From Halopseudomonas nanhaiensis (lineage in GTDB: Bacteria; Pseudomonadota; Gammaproteobacteria; Pseudomonadales; Pseudomonadaceae), in contig NZ_CP073751.1 of assembly GCF_020025155.1 (NCBI RefSeq), positions 248,001-312,000 on the forward strand: a stretch of 64,000 nt of DNA, written 5' to 3'. Of this stretch, positions 19,240 to 28,900 are shown one piece after another; position 1 is the stretch's first letter, and every line of letters starts with the position of its first letter. Below the pieces are notes generated by a model. The model did not search any database, was not told where the DNA came from, and was given only the letters and a program-made list of their open reading frames with translations. Made by a program: the position numbers and the translations under genes.

Positions 19240-19761
19240 ATGTCTACTTATGGCAGTCGGCTCGCAGAGAAAGCCCACGAGCCGGGAAAGGCGATGCGCT
19301 GGCTGTGGCTCTCGCTCCTGTTACTGTTTGTCGATCAGGCGAGCAAGTACCTTGCCAGCACCATGCTAGCGCATGGTGAAAGCGTGCCTGCCGCACCCTT
19401 CTTCAATTGGGTCCACCGCCACAATACGGGGGCGGCCTTCAGCTTTCTCGCGGATGTCGGCGGTTGGCAGCAGCCGCTTTTCATCGGACTGGCCCTGGTT
19501 ATCTCGATATTACTGGTGTACTGGCTTTGGCGTTCACCACGCGTACTGAGTTATCGGCTCGCCCTCAGTGCGATCCTCGGCGGCGCGTTGGGCAATGTCG
19601 CAGATCGCTTGCGGTTAGGCTACGTAGAGGATTTTCTCGATTTTCACTATGCCCAGTGGCACTGGCCATCGTTCAACCTAGCGGACGTATGGATCTTCCT
19701 CGGTGTCGCCCTCTTTATTTGGGCGGAAATACGACATCAACCAGGCAGCCGCCGCCGCTGA
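19240..19761 (+). CDS. lspA: Lipoprotein signal peptidase (SPase II), island copy
   Basis: 173 residues from ATG 19240, with AGGAGG seven bases upstream. Four membrane segments; catalytic Asp residues in GNVADRLRLGYVEDFLDF and FNLADVWIFLGV, and HNTGAAFSFL before them. It cuts prolipoprotein signal peptides. In lead-resistance operons an SPase II gene (pbrC) is a recognised member, which suits its place after cadR and the cation exporters. It ends in a basic tail (GSRRR). Confidence 0.93.
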   Translation: MSTYGSRLAEKAHEPGKAMRWLWLSLLLLFVDQASKYLASTMLAHGESVPAAPFFNWVHRHNTGAAFSFLADVGGWQQPLFIGLALVISILLVYWLWRSPRVLSYRLALSAILGGALGNVADRLRLGYVEDFLDFHYAQWHWPSFNLADVWIFLGVALFIWAEIRHQPGSRRR

Positions 19762-19889
19762 ATCGCCTAGCGTCTTCGCTATCGCATGCTTGACTTCCGG
19801 AATAGGCGCGTCCTGGGCCTTGATAAGGCGGCACGCCTTCATGAGCCAGCTGTACGTTCCTGATGCACGACTGCTGCCAAGGGCTCTGC

Positions 19890-20700
19890 TGCATCCTAAC
19901 CAATCTGGAAGAGCGCACCCTGCTGGACCTGCTACCCGGTCGTCAGCAAGAGAGGGTGACAAGACGCCTCATGAGCATGGCCAACCGCCACCAGGTCGAG
20001 ATCGTCAGCATGGACATGTGGAAGCCCTACCGCCGCGCCTTCCAGACGGTGCTGCCACAGGCCCGTATCGTGGTCGATAAGTTCCACGTCGTGCGCATGG
20101 CCAACGAGGCCTTAGAGAAGATCCGCAAAGGCCTAAGGAAGGAGTTGAAGCCCAATCAGCGCCGGACCCTCAAAGGTGACCGGAAAATCCTGCTGAAGCG
20201 CGCTCACGACGTTTCAGACCGCGAACGGCTCATCATGGAGACCTGGACAGGAGCATTCCCCCCAGCTCTTGGCGGCTTACGAGCACAAGGAGCGCTTCTA
20301 CCATATCTGGGACTGTACCAATCGGCGTGGTGCCGAACAGGCTCTCGCCACCTGGATTGACAACATCCCTCAGGGGCAGAAGGAGGTTTGGAAGGATCTC
20401 GTCAGCGCCGTCAGTGGCTGGCGTGAAGAGATGCTGACCTACTTTGAGACCGACATCCCGATCACCAACGCTTTCACGTAGTCGATAAACCGCCTAGCCA
20501 AGGACAAAAACCGTGATGGCCGGGGCTATTCGTTCGAGGTAATGCGAGCCCGGATGCTCTATACCACCAAGCACAAGAAGAAGGCGCCACAAGTCAAGGA
20601 ATCCCCGTTTCTGGGCAGAGCCACCATGACCTACAACATGGGACTCCCCGAGCCTGAGAAGAACTTCGGTGTCGATCTATCAACCTTCTGGAAGGACTAA
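19890..20700 (+). pseudogene. ISL3-family transposase, truncated and frameshifted
   Basis: The DDE_Tnp_ISL3 domain is readable from about LTNLEERTLLDLLPGRQQER, through MDMWKPYRRAF and VVDKFHVVRMANEAL, to KNFGVDLSTFWKD and a TAA at 20698. The 5' third is missing. Six C at 20258-20263 (five expected) shift the frame between GAFP and LLAAYEH. Further on, the codon after NAFT is TAG (20479-20481), where the catalytic Glu of T-E-S should be. Three independent lesions mark a dead gene. Confidence 0.85.
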
Positions 20701-20997
20701 GGGTTGGATGGGGCTGGAAGGCCCATCAACCACTTAATCCGGATACCCCCTTTTCTTTGGCTGACCTCGGTGACCAGGAGCTCAAAACGTGCTAGGTTTG
20801 CCAACCTCCTCAACCCCTCAAACGGTGCGACGCCTCGGAAATGCAGGTGCTTTGTGATAACGAGCCTCTGGATAAAACAGAACCGGAACGTACCCTCCAA
20901 TACGCAACATGACAAGATTGTCATTCTCGGTTAACCCTCCTGTCAGGCTGGATCAGGATAATCAAGCCAATTCCAACCGTGCCGCGTCGAGGACACC
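20701..20997. other. Regulatory gap upstream of the czc region
   Basis: About 300 bp between the dead transposase and the small secreted protein. The only clear signal is the perfect inverted repeat at 20909-20924. Confidence 0.5.
20909..20924. promoter_or_regulatory. CusR/CopR/CzcR-type box
   Basis: ATGACAAGATTGTCAT: two 6-bp arms in perfect inversion around AGAT. It closely resembles the box bound by metal-responsive OmpR-type regulators such as CusR and CopR. It lies 74 bp before the start of the secreted protein and is likely bound by the regulator at 21376. Confidence 0.7.
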
Positions 20998-21249
20998 ATG
21001 AACTTCAAAAGAATGATGATCGCATCCAGTATGGCACTCGCCTTGATTGGGATTAGCTCTACAGTCCAGGCCGAAGACGGAAGCCTGAGGCTGAGAACTA
21101 TGCTGGCCGACCGCGACGTATCCACGGTCACCGATACCAATGAACCCGTGGCCAAAGCTGGGCAACGTAAGAAACTTATCATGAACTATGACGAGCTGTT
21201 CTTAAAGAAGACGAAGAAAGCGGAAAAGAACGACGACAAAGACAGCTGA
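20998..21249 (+). CDS. Small secreted protein at the head of the czc region
   Basis: 83 residues. An N-terminal signal peptide (MNFKRMMIASSMALALIGIS, cut likely after VQA) is followed by a charged mature part ending in a Lys/Asp-rich tail (KKTKKAEKNDDKDS). It is the first gene after the metal-regulator box and is followed by its own terminator. It is probably a periplasmic metal-stress protein, made in excess over the downstream genes. No family identified; a CzcI- or CzcE-like role is possible but unproved. Confidence 0.65.
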   Translation: MNFKRMMIASSMALALIGISSTVQAEDGSLRLRTMLADRDVSTVTDTNEPVAKAGQRKKLIMNYDELFLKKTKKAEKNDDKDS

Positions 21250-21300
21250 TGCGCGGTTTCATCTCTTGAAGTAACTGTACTCCTTCAACAAGAGATGTTC

Positions 21301-21327
21301 TGGGCGCCTGACGGCGCCCTTTTTTTG
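21301..21327 (+). terminator. Terminator between the secreted protein and the response regulator
   Basis: GGGCGCC and GGCGCCC pair around TGAC and are followed by seven T. It separates the small gene from the two-component operon. Confidence 0.85.
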
Positions 21328-21375
21328 ATGCTGCGTATCACTTTCTTCAAGATTGCATGACACACGGGTACAGCG

Positions 21376-22050
21376 ATGCGAGTGCTGATCATAGAGGACG
21401 AGATTAAGACTGCTGAGTATTTGCAGCAGGGTCTCAGTGAGTGCGGATACACCGTTGACTATGCGTTGACTGGGACGGATGGCATTCATTTATTCAGAAA
21501 TCAGAAATATGCGCTAGTGTTGCTAGACGTCAACCTTCCTGAAAAAGACGGGTGGTCAATCTTGCAGGAGATCCGGCTCGGCAGCGATACCCGAGTGATC
21601 ATGTTGACGGCGAGCGGTCGGCTATCCAACAAGGTTAAAGGCTTAGATCTCGGCGCAGATGACTACCTGGTTAAACCCTTCGAGTTTCCAGAGCTCGTGG
21701 CCAGGATAAGATCCGTGCTAAGACGAAGTGAAAAGATTACAGAAACCGAGGCTCTAAAGATTGCCGATCTGGAGATCGATTCCGCAAGGCACTGCGTTTA
21801 TAGGGCTGGGAACCGCATCGACTTGACCACAAAAGAGTTTTCCCTCTTACAACTTTTGATGCGAAATGTTGGTGTAGTGATGACTCGCACGCAAATAATT
21901 TCGCTAGTTTGGGATATAAATTTTGATTGCGACACAAATGTCGTTGACGTTTCCATCCGACGGCTACGTGCAAAAATAGACGAACCCTTTGAGAAAAAGC
22001 TCATTCATACATTGCGTGGTGTTGGGTATCTTCTTGAGGATCGAGGATGA
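21376..22050 (+). CDS. czcR: Heavy-metal response regulator, OmpR family
   Basis: 224 residues. Receiver domain with Asp in VLLDVNLPEKDGW, Thr in MLTASG and Lys in YLVKPFEF, then a winged-helix trans_reg_C domain with LTTKEFSLLQLLMRN and VDVSIRRLRAKID. It matches the CzcR/CopR/CusR/IrlR group. The box at 20909 is its likely target. It overlaps the kinase gene by 4 bp. Base use here is clearly more AT-rich than in the chromosomal flanks. The czcR label is by context; it might equally be called a copR-type gene. Confidence 0.88.
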   Translation: MRVLIIEDEIKTAEYLQQGLSECGYTVDYALTGTDGIHLFRNQKYALVLLDVNLPEKDGWSILQEIRLGSDTRVIMLTASGRLSNKVKGLDLGADDYLVKPFEFPELVARIRSVLRRSEKITETEALKIADLEIDSARHCVYRAGNRIDLTTKEFSLLQLLMRNVGVVMTRTQIISLVWDINFDCDTNVVDVSIRRLRAKIDEPFEKKLIHTLRGVGYLLEDRG

Positions 22051-23438
22051 TCAAACCGCTGAGCTTGTCATTGAGAATTGGCCTGTCAATAAGCCTCTTA
22101 GGATCAGTTTTGGTCATTCTTATGTTCAGCCAGTCCTGGATAATGCTACACGGTCAACTGGAAAATCTGGCCGACGCCAGGCTTAAGCAAAAGCTCGATC
22201 AGCTAGTACATACCATAGGAGATTCTACACCTTCATCTCTTTCGAGACTGGAGTCGCATGCTTTGGCTGACTTGGTAACTGGTCATCCAGATCTCGGGTT
22301 GCTCGCTTGCAACGCGAGCGATCCAGGGCAACTTGTTTTCAGTATTGGCACTATTCCTCTTCAGGTCATGGGAAATGGTGCTTGCTCCCATAATCTGGCG
22401 ACTTATCGGGATCGGCTGCAAGATGCGGGAATCAGTGTGCAGGTCCGATCTGCCACTCTTAAGGTCGGCGAAACCGGTGAGGAAGTGTCTCTGGTTCTAT
22501 TGAGAAACCGATCTGACGACGCCGAACTGCTCGATGCATTTCGTGACTCTACGCTGCTGATTCTGCCGATCTTTCTTATGATTATTGGCTTAGGGGCAGG
22601 TTGGATCGCGCGACGTGGTTTGGCTCCGCTAGACAGGTTCAAAAAGCTTGCCGAAATTGTCCACACCCATGATTTGAAAAACCGTATATCACCAACCGGG
22701 CTTCCCAGAGAGCTTGTAGAGCTGGCTTCGAGTATCAACGTCATGCTCGATAGACTCGAAAGCGGAGTGCAGCAGTTGTCCGAATTTTCCGACGACCTAG
22801 CACACGAGTTGCGATCGCCGATTACCAATCTAATGGGCAAAGCACAGGTAGCCCTTTCACGTGAAAGAACGTCTGTACAGTATAAGGAAACTCTCGAATC
22901 GTGCGTGGAAGAGCTTGAACGGATAACCCGTATCGTCTCCGACATGCTCTATCTGGCGCAAACGCTCCAAGTCGAAACAGCTGATCTCTCCGAAGAAATT
23001 CATCTTGCTCATGAAGCGCAGCATGTCGTTAATCTCTTTAGCGTAATGGCAGAAGATAAGGACATTATGCTAACCGTTCAGGGAGAAGGCGTTATTTTGG
23101 GCAATAAACTGATGGTTCAGAGAGCCATTTCCAACCTGCTCTCAAATGCCATTAGACATGCGTCGCCATGTACCAATATACCAATAAGCATATCAAGCGA
23201 AGGCCGGTCGATCGTGGTGTCGGTCACGAACATTGGGCCTGGTATACCCGAAGAGCATTTGGATTCAGTGTTTAAGCGATTCTACCGGGTCGACAGAGGG
23301 CGCTCGCGTGACGAAGGGGGGACAGGTTTAGGTCTTTCCATCGTTCGCTTAATCATGAAAAGCCATCAAGGCTGCGTTACTGCTGAGTCTAGCGAAGCTG
23401 GTCCTACGACATTCAAATTATGGTTCAACTTAACTTGA
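22047..23438 (+). CDS. czcS: Heavy-metal sensor histidine kinase
   Basis: 463 residues. Two membrane segments (about residues 8-30 and 165-190) enclose a periplasmic sensor domain. A HAMP segment follows, then the HisKA motif FSDDLAHELRSPITN with the phospho-His, N box ISNLLSNAIRHAS, and G boxes VTNIGPGIP and GGTGLGLSIV. It matches the CzcS/CopS/IrlS heavy-metal sensor family. It overlaps czcR by 4 bp, so both are made together. Confidence 0.9.
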   Translation: MIKPLSLSLRIGLSISLLGSVLVILMFSQSWIMLHGQLENLADARLKQKLDQLVHTIGDSTPSSLSRLESHALADLVTGHPDLGLLACNASDPGQLVFSIGTIPLQVMGNGACSHNLATYRDRLQDAGISVQVRSATLKVGETGEEVSLVLLRNRSDDAELLDAFRDSTLLILPIFLMIIGLGAGWIARRGLAPLDRFKKLAEIVHTHDLKNRISPTGLPRELVELASSINVMLDRLESGVQQLSEFSDDLAHELRSPITNLMGKAQVALSRERTSVQYKETLESCVEELERITRIVSDMLYLAQTLQVETADLSEEIHLAHEAQHVVNLFSVMAEDKDIMLTVQGEGVILGNKLMVQRAISNLLSNAIRHASPCTNIPISISSEGRSIVVSVTNIGPGIPEEHLDSVFKRFYRVDRGRSRDEGGTGLGLSIVRLIMKSHQGCVTAESSEAGPTTFKLWFNLT

Positions 23439-23446
23439 GGTGGCTT

Positions 23447-24844
23447 ATGCGCGCTCTTATCTGCACGCGCCTGCGTCTGGCCCGATGGCCGTACCGTGCC
23501 GGTTTTCTTTTAGCCGTCGGCGTTTTGTTCGGTTGGTCTGGTCCTGGTTGGGCAACCGATAAGGAAATGGTGATTTTGACTTTCTCCGAGACGCTCGCCC
23601 GTGTCTTGCAGTCCAGCCCGGAACTGGCAGCTTATCCCTATGAGATCCGGGCCGCCGAAGCAAAAACATTACAGGCAGGCGTTCGACCCAATCCGGTTGT
23701 GTCGGTTGAGGTGGAAAATGTTTTTGGCAGCGGTGCAATGTCTGGCATCGAAGCAGTGGAAACCACACTGGCTTTGAGCCAGGTCATCGAGATGGGTAAT
23801 AAGCGCAGCTTGCGTCAAGACGTTAGTAGCTGGCAGCGCCAGTTAGTCGAGCGAGACTACGAGCTGGCTCGGCTTGATGTTCTGGCCGCCGCTGCCAGTC
23901 GCTATCTGGAGGTTGCGCAAGCGCAGCGATTGCTTGATTTTTCGAAGCAGGCCATTGAATGGACTTTGTCAGCTCAAGCTGTTGCCAAGAGACGTTTCGA
24001 GGCCGGTAGCGCAAGCAGGGCCGAGCTTGGTCGCGCACGGACCGATGCGATGCGGGCGGCGCTAGAAGTTAGCAACCTCGAGGTACGGTTGGCCAATGCC
24101 AAGCGTCGTCTGGCAAGCTTATGGGGCGGGGGCGAGCCAGACTATTCGGTCGTGAGTGCCGAATTGTTTTCCCTGACAAAAATACCTGATTTCACGAGCG
24201 TTCGTGCGCAGCTCGATCAGGCGCCGCAGCTACAACGATTTCTCAGTCAGAGCAGGTTACGGCAGGCCCAGCTGGACCTCGCCGTCGCAAGTGGCCGGCA
24301 AGATGTCGAGTTGGGCGCCGGATTCAAACACGCGCGGGAAACCAACGATATAGGGATGGTACTGCAGTTCTCCATGCCAATCGGGGTGAATGACAAGAAT
24401 CGTGGAAACATTCAGGCCGCCCGCGAGGACCTTGCGAGGCTCGACTTGGAAGAGCAAGCGACGCGGGTAGAAATCTTCGCGGAGCTGCACAGCGCATATG
24501 CTCAACTGGAACAGAGTCGTCATCAAGTCACGGTACTGCTTGATGAAATGCTGCCCGAAGCACGAGAGACGTTCGAGTTAATACAAAAAGGGTACGAAGT
24601 CGGACGTTTTTCCTATCTGGAACTCGTGCAAGCCCGACAGCAAGTTCTGGCGATCGAGAACGATGCGGTTGTGGCTGCCACCGGCTTTCACCAAATCCTC
24701 ATCACGCTTGAGTCCTTGACCGGCCAGCCTCTGACGCGCAGCGGACACACCGGTGCGGGAGATACCGTCGGCGTGTCCGCCAGGTACCGTCTGCCCTACC
24801 TAGCTGAAGATGCCGAGCAAATGAGACAGGGAGAATCACCATGA
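23447..24844 (+). CDS. czcC: RND efflux outer-membrane factor (TolC-like)
   Basis: 465 residues from ATG 23447, preceded by GAGG at 23437-23440; an earlier ATG at 23420 overlaps czcS. A signal peptide (…VLFGWSGPGWA) leads into two OEP repeats with long helices. It forms the outer-membrane tunnel of the tripartite metal pump. It overlaps czcB by 4 bp (ATGA). Confidence 0.9.
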   Translation: MRALICTRLRLARWPYRAGFLLAVGVLFGWSGPGWATDKEMVILTFSETLARVLQSSPELAAYPYEIRAAEAKTLQAGVRPNPVVSVEVENVFGSGAMSGIEAVETTLALSQVIEMGNKRSLRQDVSSWQRQLVERDYELARLDVLAAAASRYLEVAQAQRLLDFSKQAIEWTLSAQAVAKRRFEAGSASRAELGRARTDAMRAALEVSNLEVRLANAKRRLASLWGGGEPDYSVVSAELFSLTKIPDFTSVRAQLDQAPQLQRFLSQSRLRQAQLDLAVASGRQDVELGAGFKHARETNDIGMVLQFSMPIGVNDKNRGNIQAAREDLARLDLEEQATRVEIFAELHSAYAQLEQSRHQVTVLLDEMLPEARETFELIQKGYEVGRFSYLELVQARQQVLAIENDAVVAATGFHQILITLESLTGQPLTRSGHTGAGDTVGVSARYRLPYLAEDAEQMRQGESP

Positions 24845-25917
24845 ACAAACACTTGCTTCTAACTGGAAGCTTGCTCCTTGCTGCGCTGCCTGCCCATGCG
24901 GCGGCCGGTGCAACAATGCAGAACGAAGCCGCTCACGTAGAGGAAGGCGCTTCGCATGAACATCGGACTGAAGAACAGAGCGCTGAAACCGAGCATCTTG
25001 ACCACGCACATGGAGCAGCAGGGGTTCACCATTCTCAGGAAGAAGAGACAGAACATGACGGTCACGCTGAAGAAGGACATGAAGACAGCGAAGAAGCCGA
25101 TCTGACCCTGAGTGTAGGTCTGCTACGTGAGTTTGGCGGCGAAATAGCTGTGGCGGATGCGGGTGTCATTCGACAGCAAGTGTCATTGCCAGGGGAGGTT
25201 CAGCTGAACAAGGAAGCCGTTGCGCATATCAGCCCACGTTTCGATGCGAAGATCGTGGAGGTTCGGGCAAAAACAGGTGACAAAGTCAACGCTGGTCAAA
25301 CCCTTGCCGTGGCGGAGAGCTCTGAAACGCTTGCTCGATTCAACCTTCAGTCGCTGATCGACGGGATAGTAATCAATCGAGACGTTACATTGGGAGAGCA
25401 TCTGTCTCCAAGCGACACCGCTTTTGTAGTCGCAGACATGTCGACGCTCTGGGCTGATATCGCGCTCTATCCTCGGCAGGTGCCTTTGGTGCAGGTTGGC
25501 CAGCCGGTGCGGCTGAGTACCAGCTATGGCCCGGAGCCGGTCGAGGCCCGCATAGACTATGTGGCTCCGTCGGTCGACGAACGTACGCGCACAGGTCTCG
25601 CTCGGGTTTTCCTGCCCAATGAGCGCCTCGCTTGGAAACCTGGCATGTTCATTCAAAGCGACATCGCCATCGGCGAGCACGAGGTAGATGTTGCCGTCCC
25701 GGAGAGTGCAATCATCGACCTAGAAGGTCAGCCAACCATTTTCGTACAAGAAGGCGAGCGATGGGAGCCTCGGCCCGTCGAACTCGGTCGCAGTGATGGG
25801 CGGATGGCGGAAGTTTTAAGCGGACTGGTTTCCGGACAGACGTACGTAGTGAAGGGCGGTTTTGTGCTCAAGGCACAACTGCAAAAGAATGAATTCGATT
25901 CCGGTCACAACCACTAG
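24841..25917 (+). CDS. czcB: RND efflux periplasmic adaptor with His/Glu-rich N-terminus
   Basis: 358 residues. After the signal peptide (MNKHLLLTGSLLLAALPAHA), residues 30-85 hold about a dozen His mixed with Glu/Asp (ASHEHRTEEQ, TEHLDHAHG, GVHHSQEEE, HDGHAEEGH), a likely periplasmic metal-capture segment. A hairpin/barrel adaptor of the CzcB type follows. It joins the inner pump to the outer channel and may hand metal to CzcA. Coupled to czcC by ATGA overlap, and 14 bp from czcA. Confidence 0.9.
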   Translation: MNKHLLLTGSLLLAALPAHAAAGATMQNEAAHVEEGASHEHRTEEQSAETEHLDHAHGAAGVHHSQEEETEHDGHAEEGHEDSEEADLTLSVGLLREFGGEIAVADAGVIRQQVSLPGEVQLNKEAVAHISPRFDAKIVEVRAKTGDKVNAGQTLAVAESSETLARFNLQSLIDGIVINRDVTLGEHLSPSDTAFVVADMSTLWADIALYPRQVPLVQVGQPVRLSTSYGPEPVEARIDYVAPSVDERTRTGLARVFLPNERLAWKPGMFIQSDIAIGEHEVDVAVPESAIIDLEGQPTIFVQEGERWEPRPVELGRSDGRMAEVLSGLVSGQTYVVKGGFVLKAQLQKNEFDSGHNH

Positions 25918-25931
25918 TCCAGGGGAGCCGT

Positions 25932-28900
25932 ATGCAAAGCATCATCCGTTTTGCGCTGGGCAACCGGCTATTGGTCATCGTGTTAGCGCTGGCCACGCTA
26001 GTTGGCGGCTACTTCGCCTACCGCACCCTTCCGGTCGACGCCTACCCCGACATATCGCCGGCTTTGGTCCAGGTGTTCGTGGAAACCGAGGGACTGGCAC
26101 CAGAGGAAGTTGAGAAATACGTCACCTACCCGATTGAAAGCGCGATGAATGGACTGCCGAAGCTTGACCATGTGCGCTCAATTTCCAATTTCGGTCTGTC
26201 AGTGGTCAACATTTATTTTGAGGAGGGAACGGACATCTATTTCGCTCGGCAATTGGTGGGCGAAAGACTACAGAATGCGAGTGAGTCCATCCCTCGTGGC
26301 TTCGGAGACCCCGTTATGGGGCCAATAACGACAGGATTGGGACAGATCCTGTTCTACGTGCTCGAAGACACCAGCGGTCGATACAGTACCACCGAGCTGC
26401 GCGAAATTCAGGACTGGATCGTCAAGTTCAATCTACAGACCGTCAAAGGTGTTACGGAAGTTCTTTCAATTGGCGGTGAGGTGAAGCAGTTCCAGGTGAA
26501 CGTGGACCCGAGCGCCTTGCTGCGTTACGACATTAGCCTGCCGGAAATCAAAGAGCGCATTGAAGCCAATAATGCCAATGCCGGCGCTCAGTTTATCGTT
26601 AAGAATGATGAAGAATACATTGTGCGCTCGGTGGGTCTCGCGACTGACCTGGATTCCTTGCGCAATATTGTCATTAAGACCATCAATGGGACCCCCATTT
26701 ATCTTCACCAACTTGGCGACCTGAAGATTGGTGGAGAAATTCGCCGGGGCGTCACCACCAAGGACGGCAATGGCGAGGTTGTTGTCGGCATGGTGCTCAA
26801 GCTGATCGGTAGCAACACCTCCCAAGTGATCAGTTCGGTCAAGCAAGAGCTGGCTACAATCAATGCCAACCTGCCTTCAGGGGTGGTGGTTCAGCCTTAT
26901 TACGACCAGGCCACCCTGGTGAAAGCAGCGGTTACCACGGTGATCAACGCGCTATTGCAGGGGATAATTCTGGTGGCTCTGGTGCTGCTGGCCTTTATGG
27001 GCGGCCTCAGACCCAGCCTGGTTGTAGCGCTCTCCATTCCGTTTTCGGTTGGCTTCACGTTTATTGCGATGAAAGTTTTCGGGATCTCCGCGAACTTGAT
27101 GTCGCTCGGTGGGCTTGCCATCGCTATTGGAATGATGGTGGATGGCGCAGTTGTGGTAGTGGAAAACGTGGATCGCATGTTGCGCGAAGCTCAGCCTGAC
27201 GAGTCGCGGCTGCATATTGTGATGCGCGCATGTCACTCGGTCGCACGGCCTATCCTGTTTGCTATCAGCATTATCATTGTTGTTTTCCTGCCCCTATTCA
27301 CTCTGCAGGGCGTAGAGGGCGCAACGTTCAAACCGCTGGCCTATACAGTGGCAGTGGCGATGTTTGGATCGCTAATATTTGCGTTGATGATCGCACCGGT
27401 TGCCGCCTCTTTGTTGATGAGGGCGCCAAAGATTCGCGAGGACAGGCCCCGCAAGGATATCGTTGGCTTTTTGCTCAAAGGCTACGAGCCACTTATTGAG
27501 GCCGTGGTCGCTCGTCGCTGGATTGCGTTGCTGCTGGCAGTGGTCGTTCTGGCTGTGGGCACCGCTGTAGCCCCGCGCTTGGGTTCCGAGTTCGTGCCGC
27601 GCCTGAATGAGGGCGATTTGCTGATCCGTGCCACCATGGCGCCTTCGATCTCACTGGAAAAGGCTGAGACCACCATCACCGTTTTCGAGCGACAACTGAT
27701 GGAGGATTTCCCAGAAGTAACGCAGGTTGTCTCCCGTATTGGCCGGGGTGAGGTGGGTGCGCATGCCGATCCAGTAAACAACGCCGAAATATTCGTTTCT
27801 CTCAAGCCGCAAGAACAATGGGTAAGTGCAACTACGCTGGACGGTCTCTACGCTGCAATGAGCGAGAGGTTTGAAAGCTTCCCCGGCGCCAAGTTTAACT
27901 TCACGCAACCTATCGCTGCGGCAGTAGATGAGCTGCTCACGGGGACCAAGGCCGAGCTGGCGGCCAAACTGTTTGGCGATGACCTAGACATTCTTGTCGA
28001 AAAGGCGCAAGAGATCGAACAGGTAATGCGCACAGTGCGTGGAGCTCAGGATGTTCAACGCGACCAGATCGGCGGTACACCGCAGTTGCGTATCACTTTG
28101 GATCGGGCCGCGATTGCCCGTTATGGACTCAACGTGAACGATGTTCACGATACGTTGAGCGTGGCCGTGGGTGGCAGCGAAGCCGGGCAGGTATTTGAGG
28201 GTATTCGCCGCTTTGACATCTATGTGCGTCTCAAGCAAGAGGCACGGAACAAGGCCGAAGTGATCCGGCAGCTAATCCTCGAAAACGCTGCTGGCCAGCG
28301 GATCCCTTTGGAGGAGCTGGCAAGTATCGAAGAGGTGGTTGGTCCGCGGCAGATCACCCGTGAAAACAATCAGCGCTTCATCACCATTCAGACCAACGTA
28401 CGTGATCGGGACATTGGTTCCTTTGTTGCCGAAGCCGACGCCGCTATCGCTCAGCAGGTCGACCTACCGCCAGGTTATTTTCTCAAATGGGGAGGGCAGT
28501 TCGAGCTTCAGCAACAAGCCAACAAGCGTTTGATGATCGTGGTGCCAATCACCCTAACGCTCGTATTCATCATGCTCTATGCAAACTTTGGTTCACTGCG
28601 CAACGCTGCCCTGATCATGCTGAATATTCCGCTGGCTCTTGTCGGCGGAATCGTGGGCCTCTGGCTGACAGGGCAAAGCCTGTCGGTACCGGCGTCAATC
28701 GGCTTCATTGCGTTGTTTGGCATAGCGTTAGAGAACGGCTTGGTGCTGGTTAGCTCTCTCAACGAGCTGGTAAGGGATGGCGTTTCGGTCGCTCAAGCCA
28801 GCGTTCGCGCAGCATGTGCTCGATTGCGGGCGGTGCTGATGACCGCAGTGACTACGGCGCTCGGGCTGTTTCCGCTACTGTTCGCTAGCGGTACCGGAAG

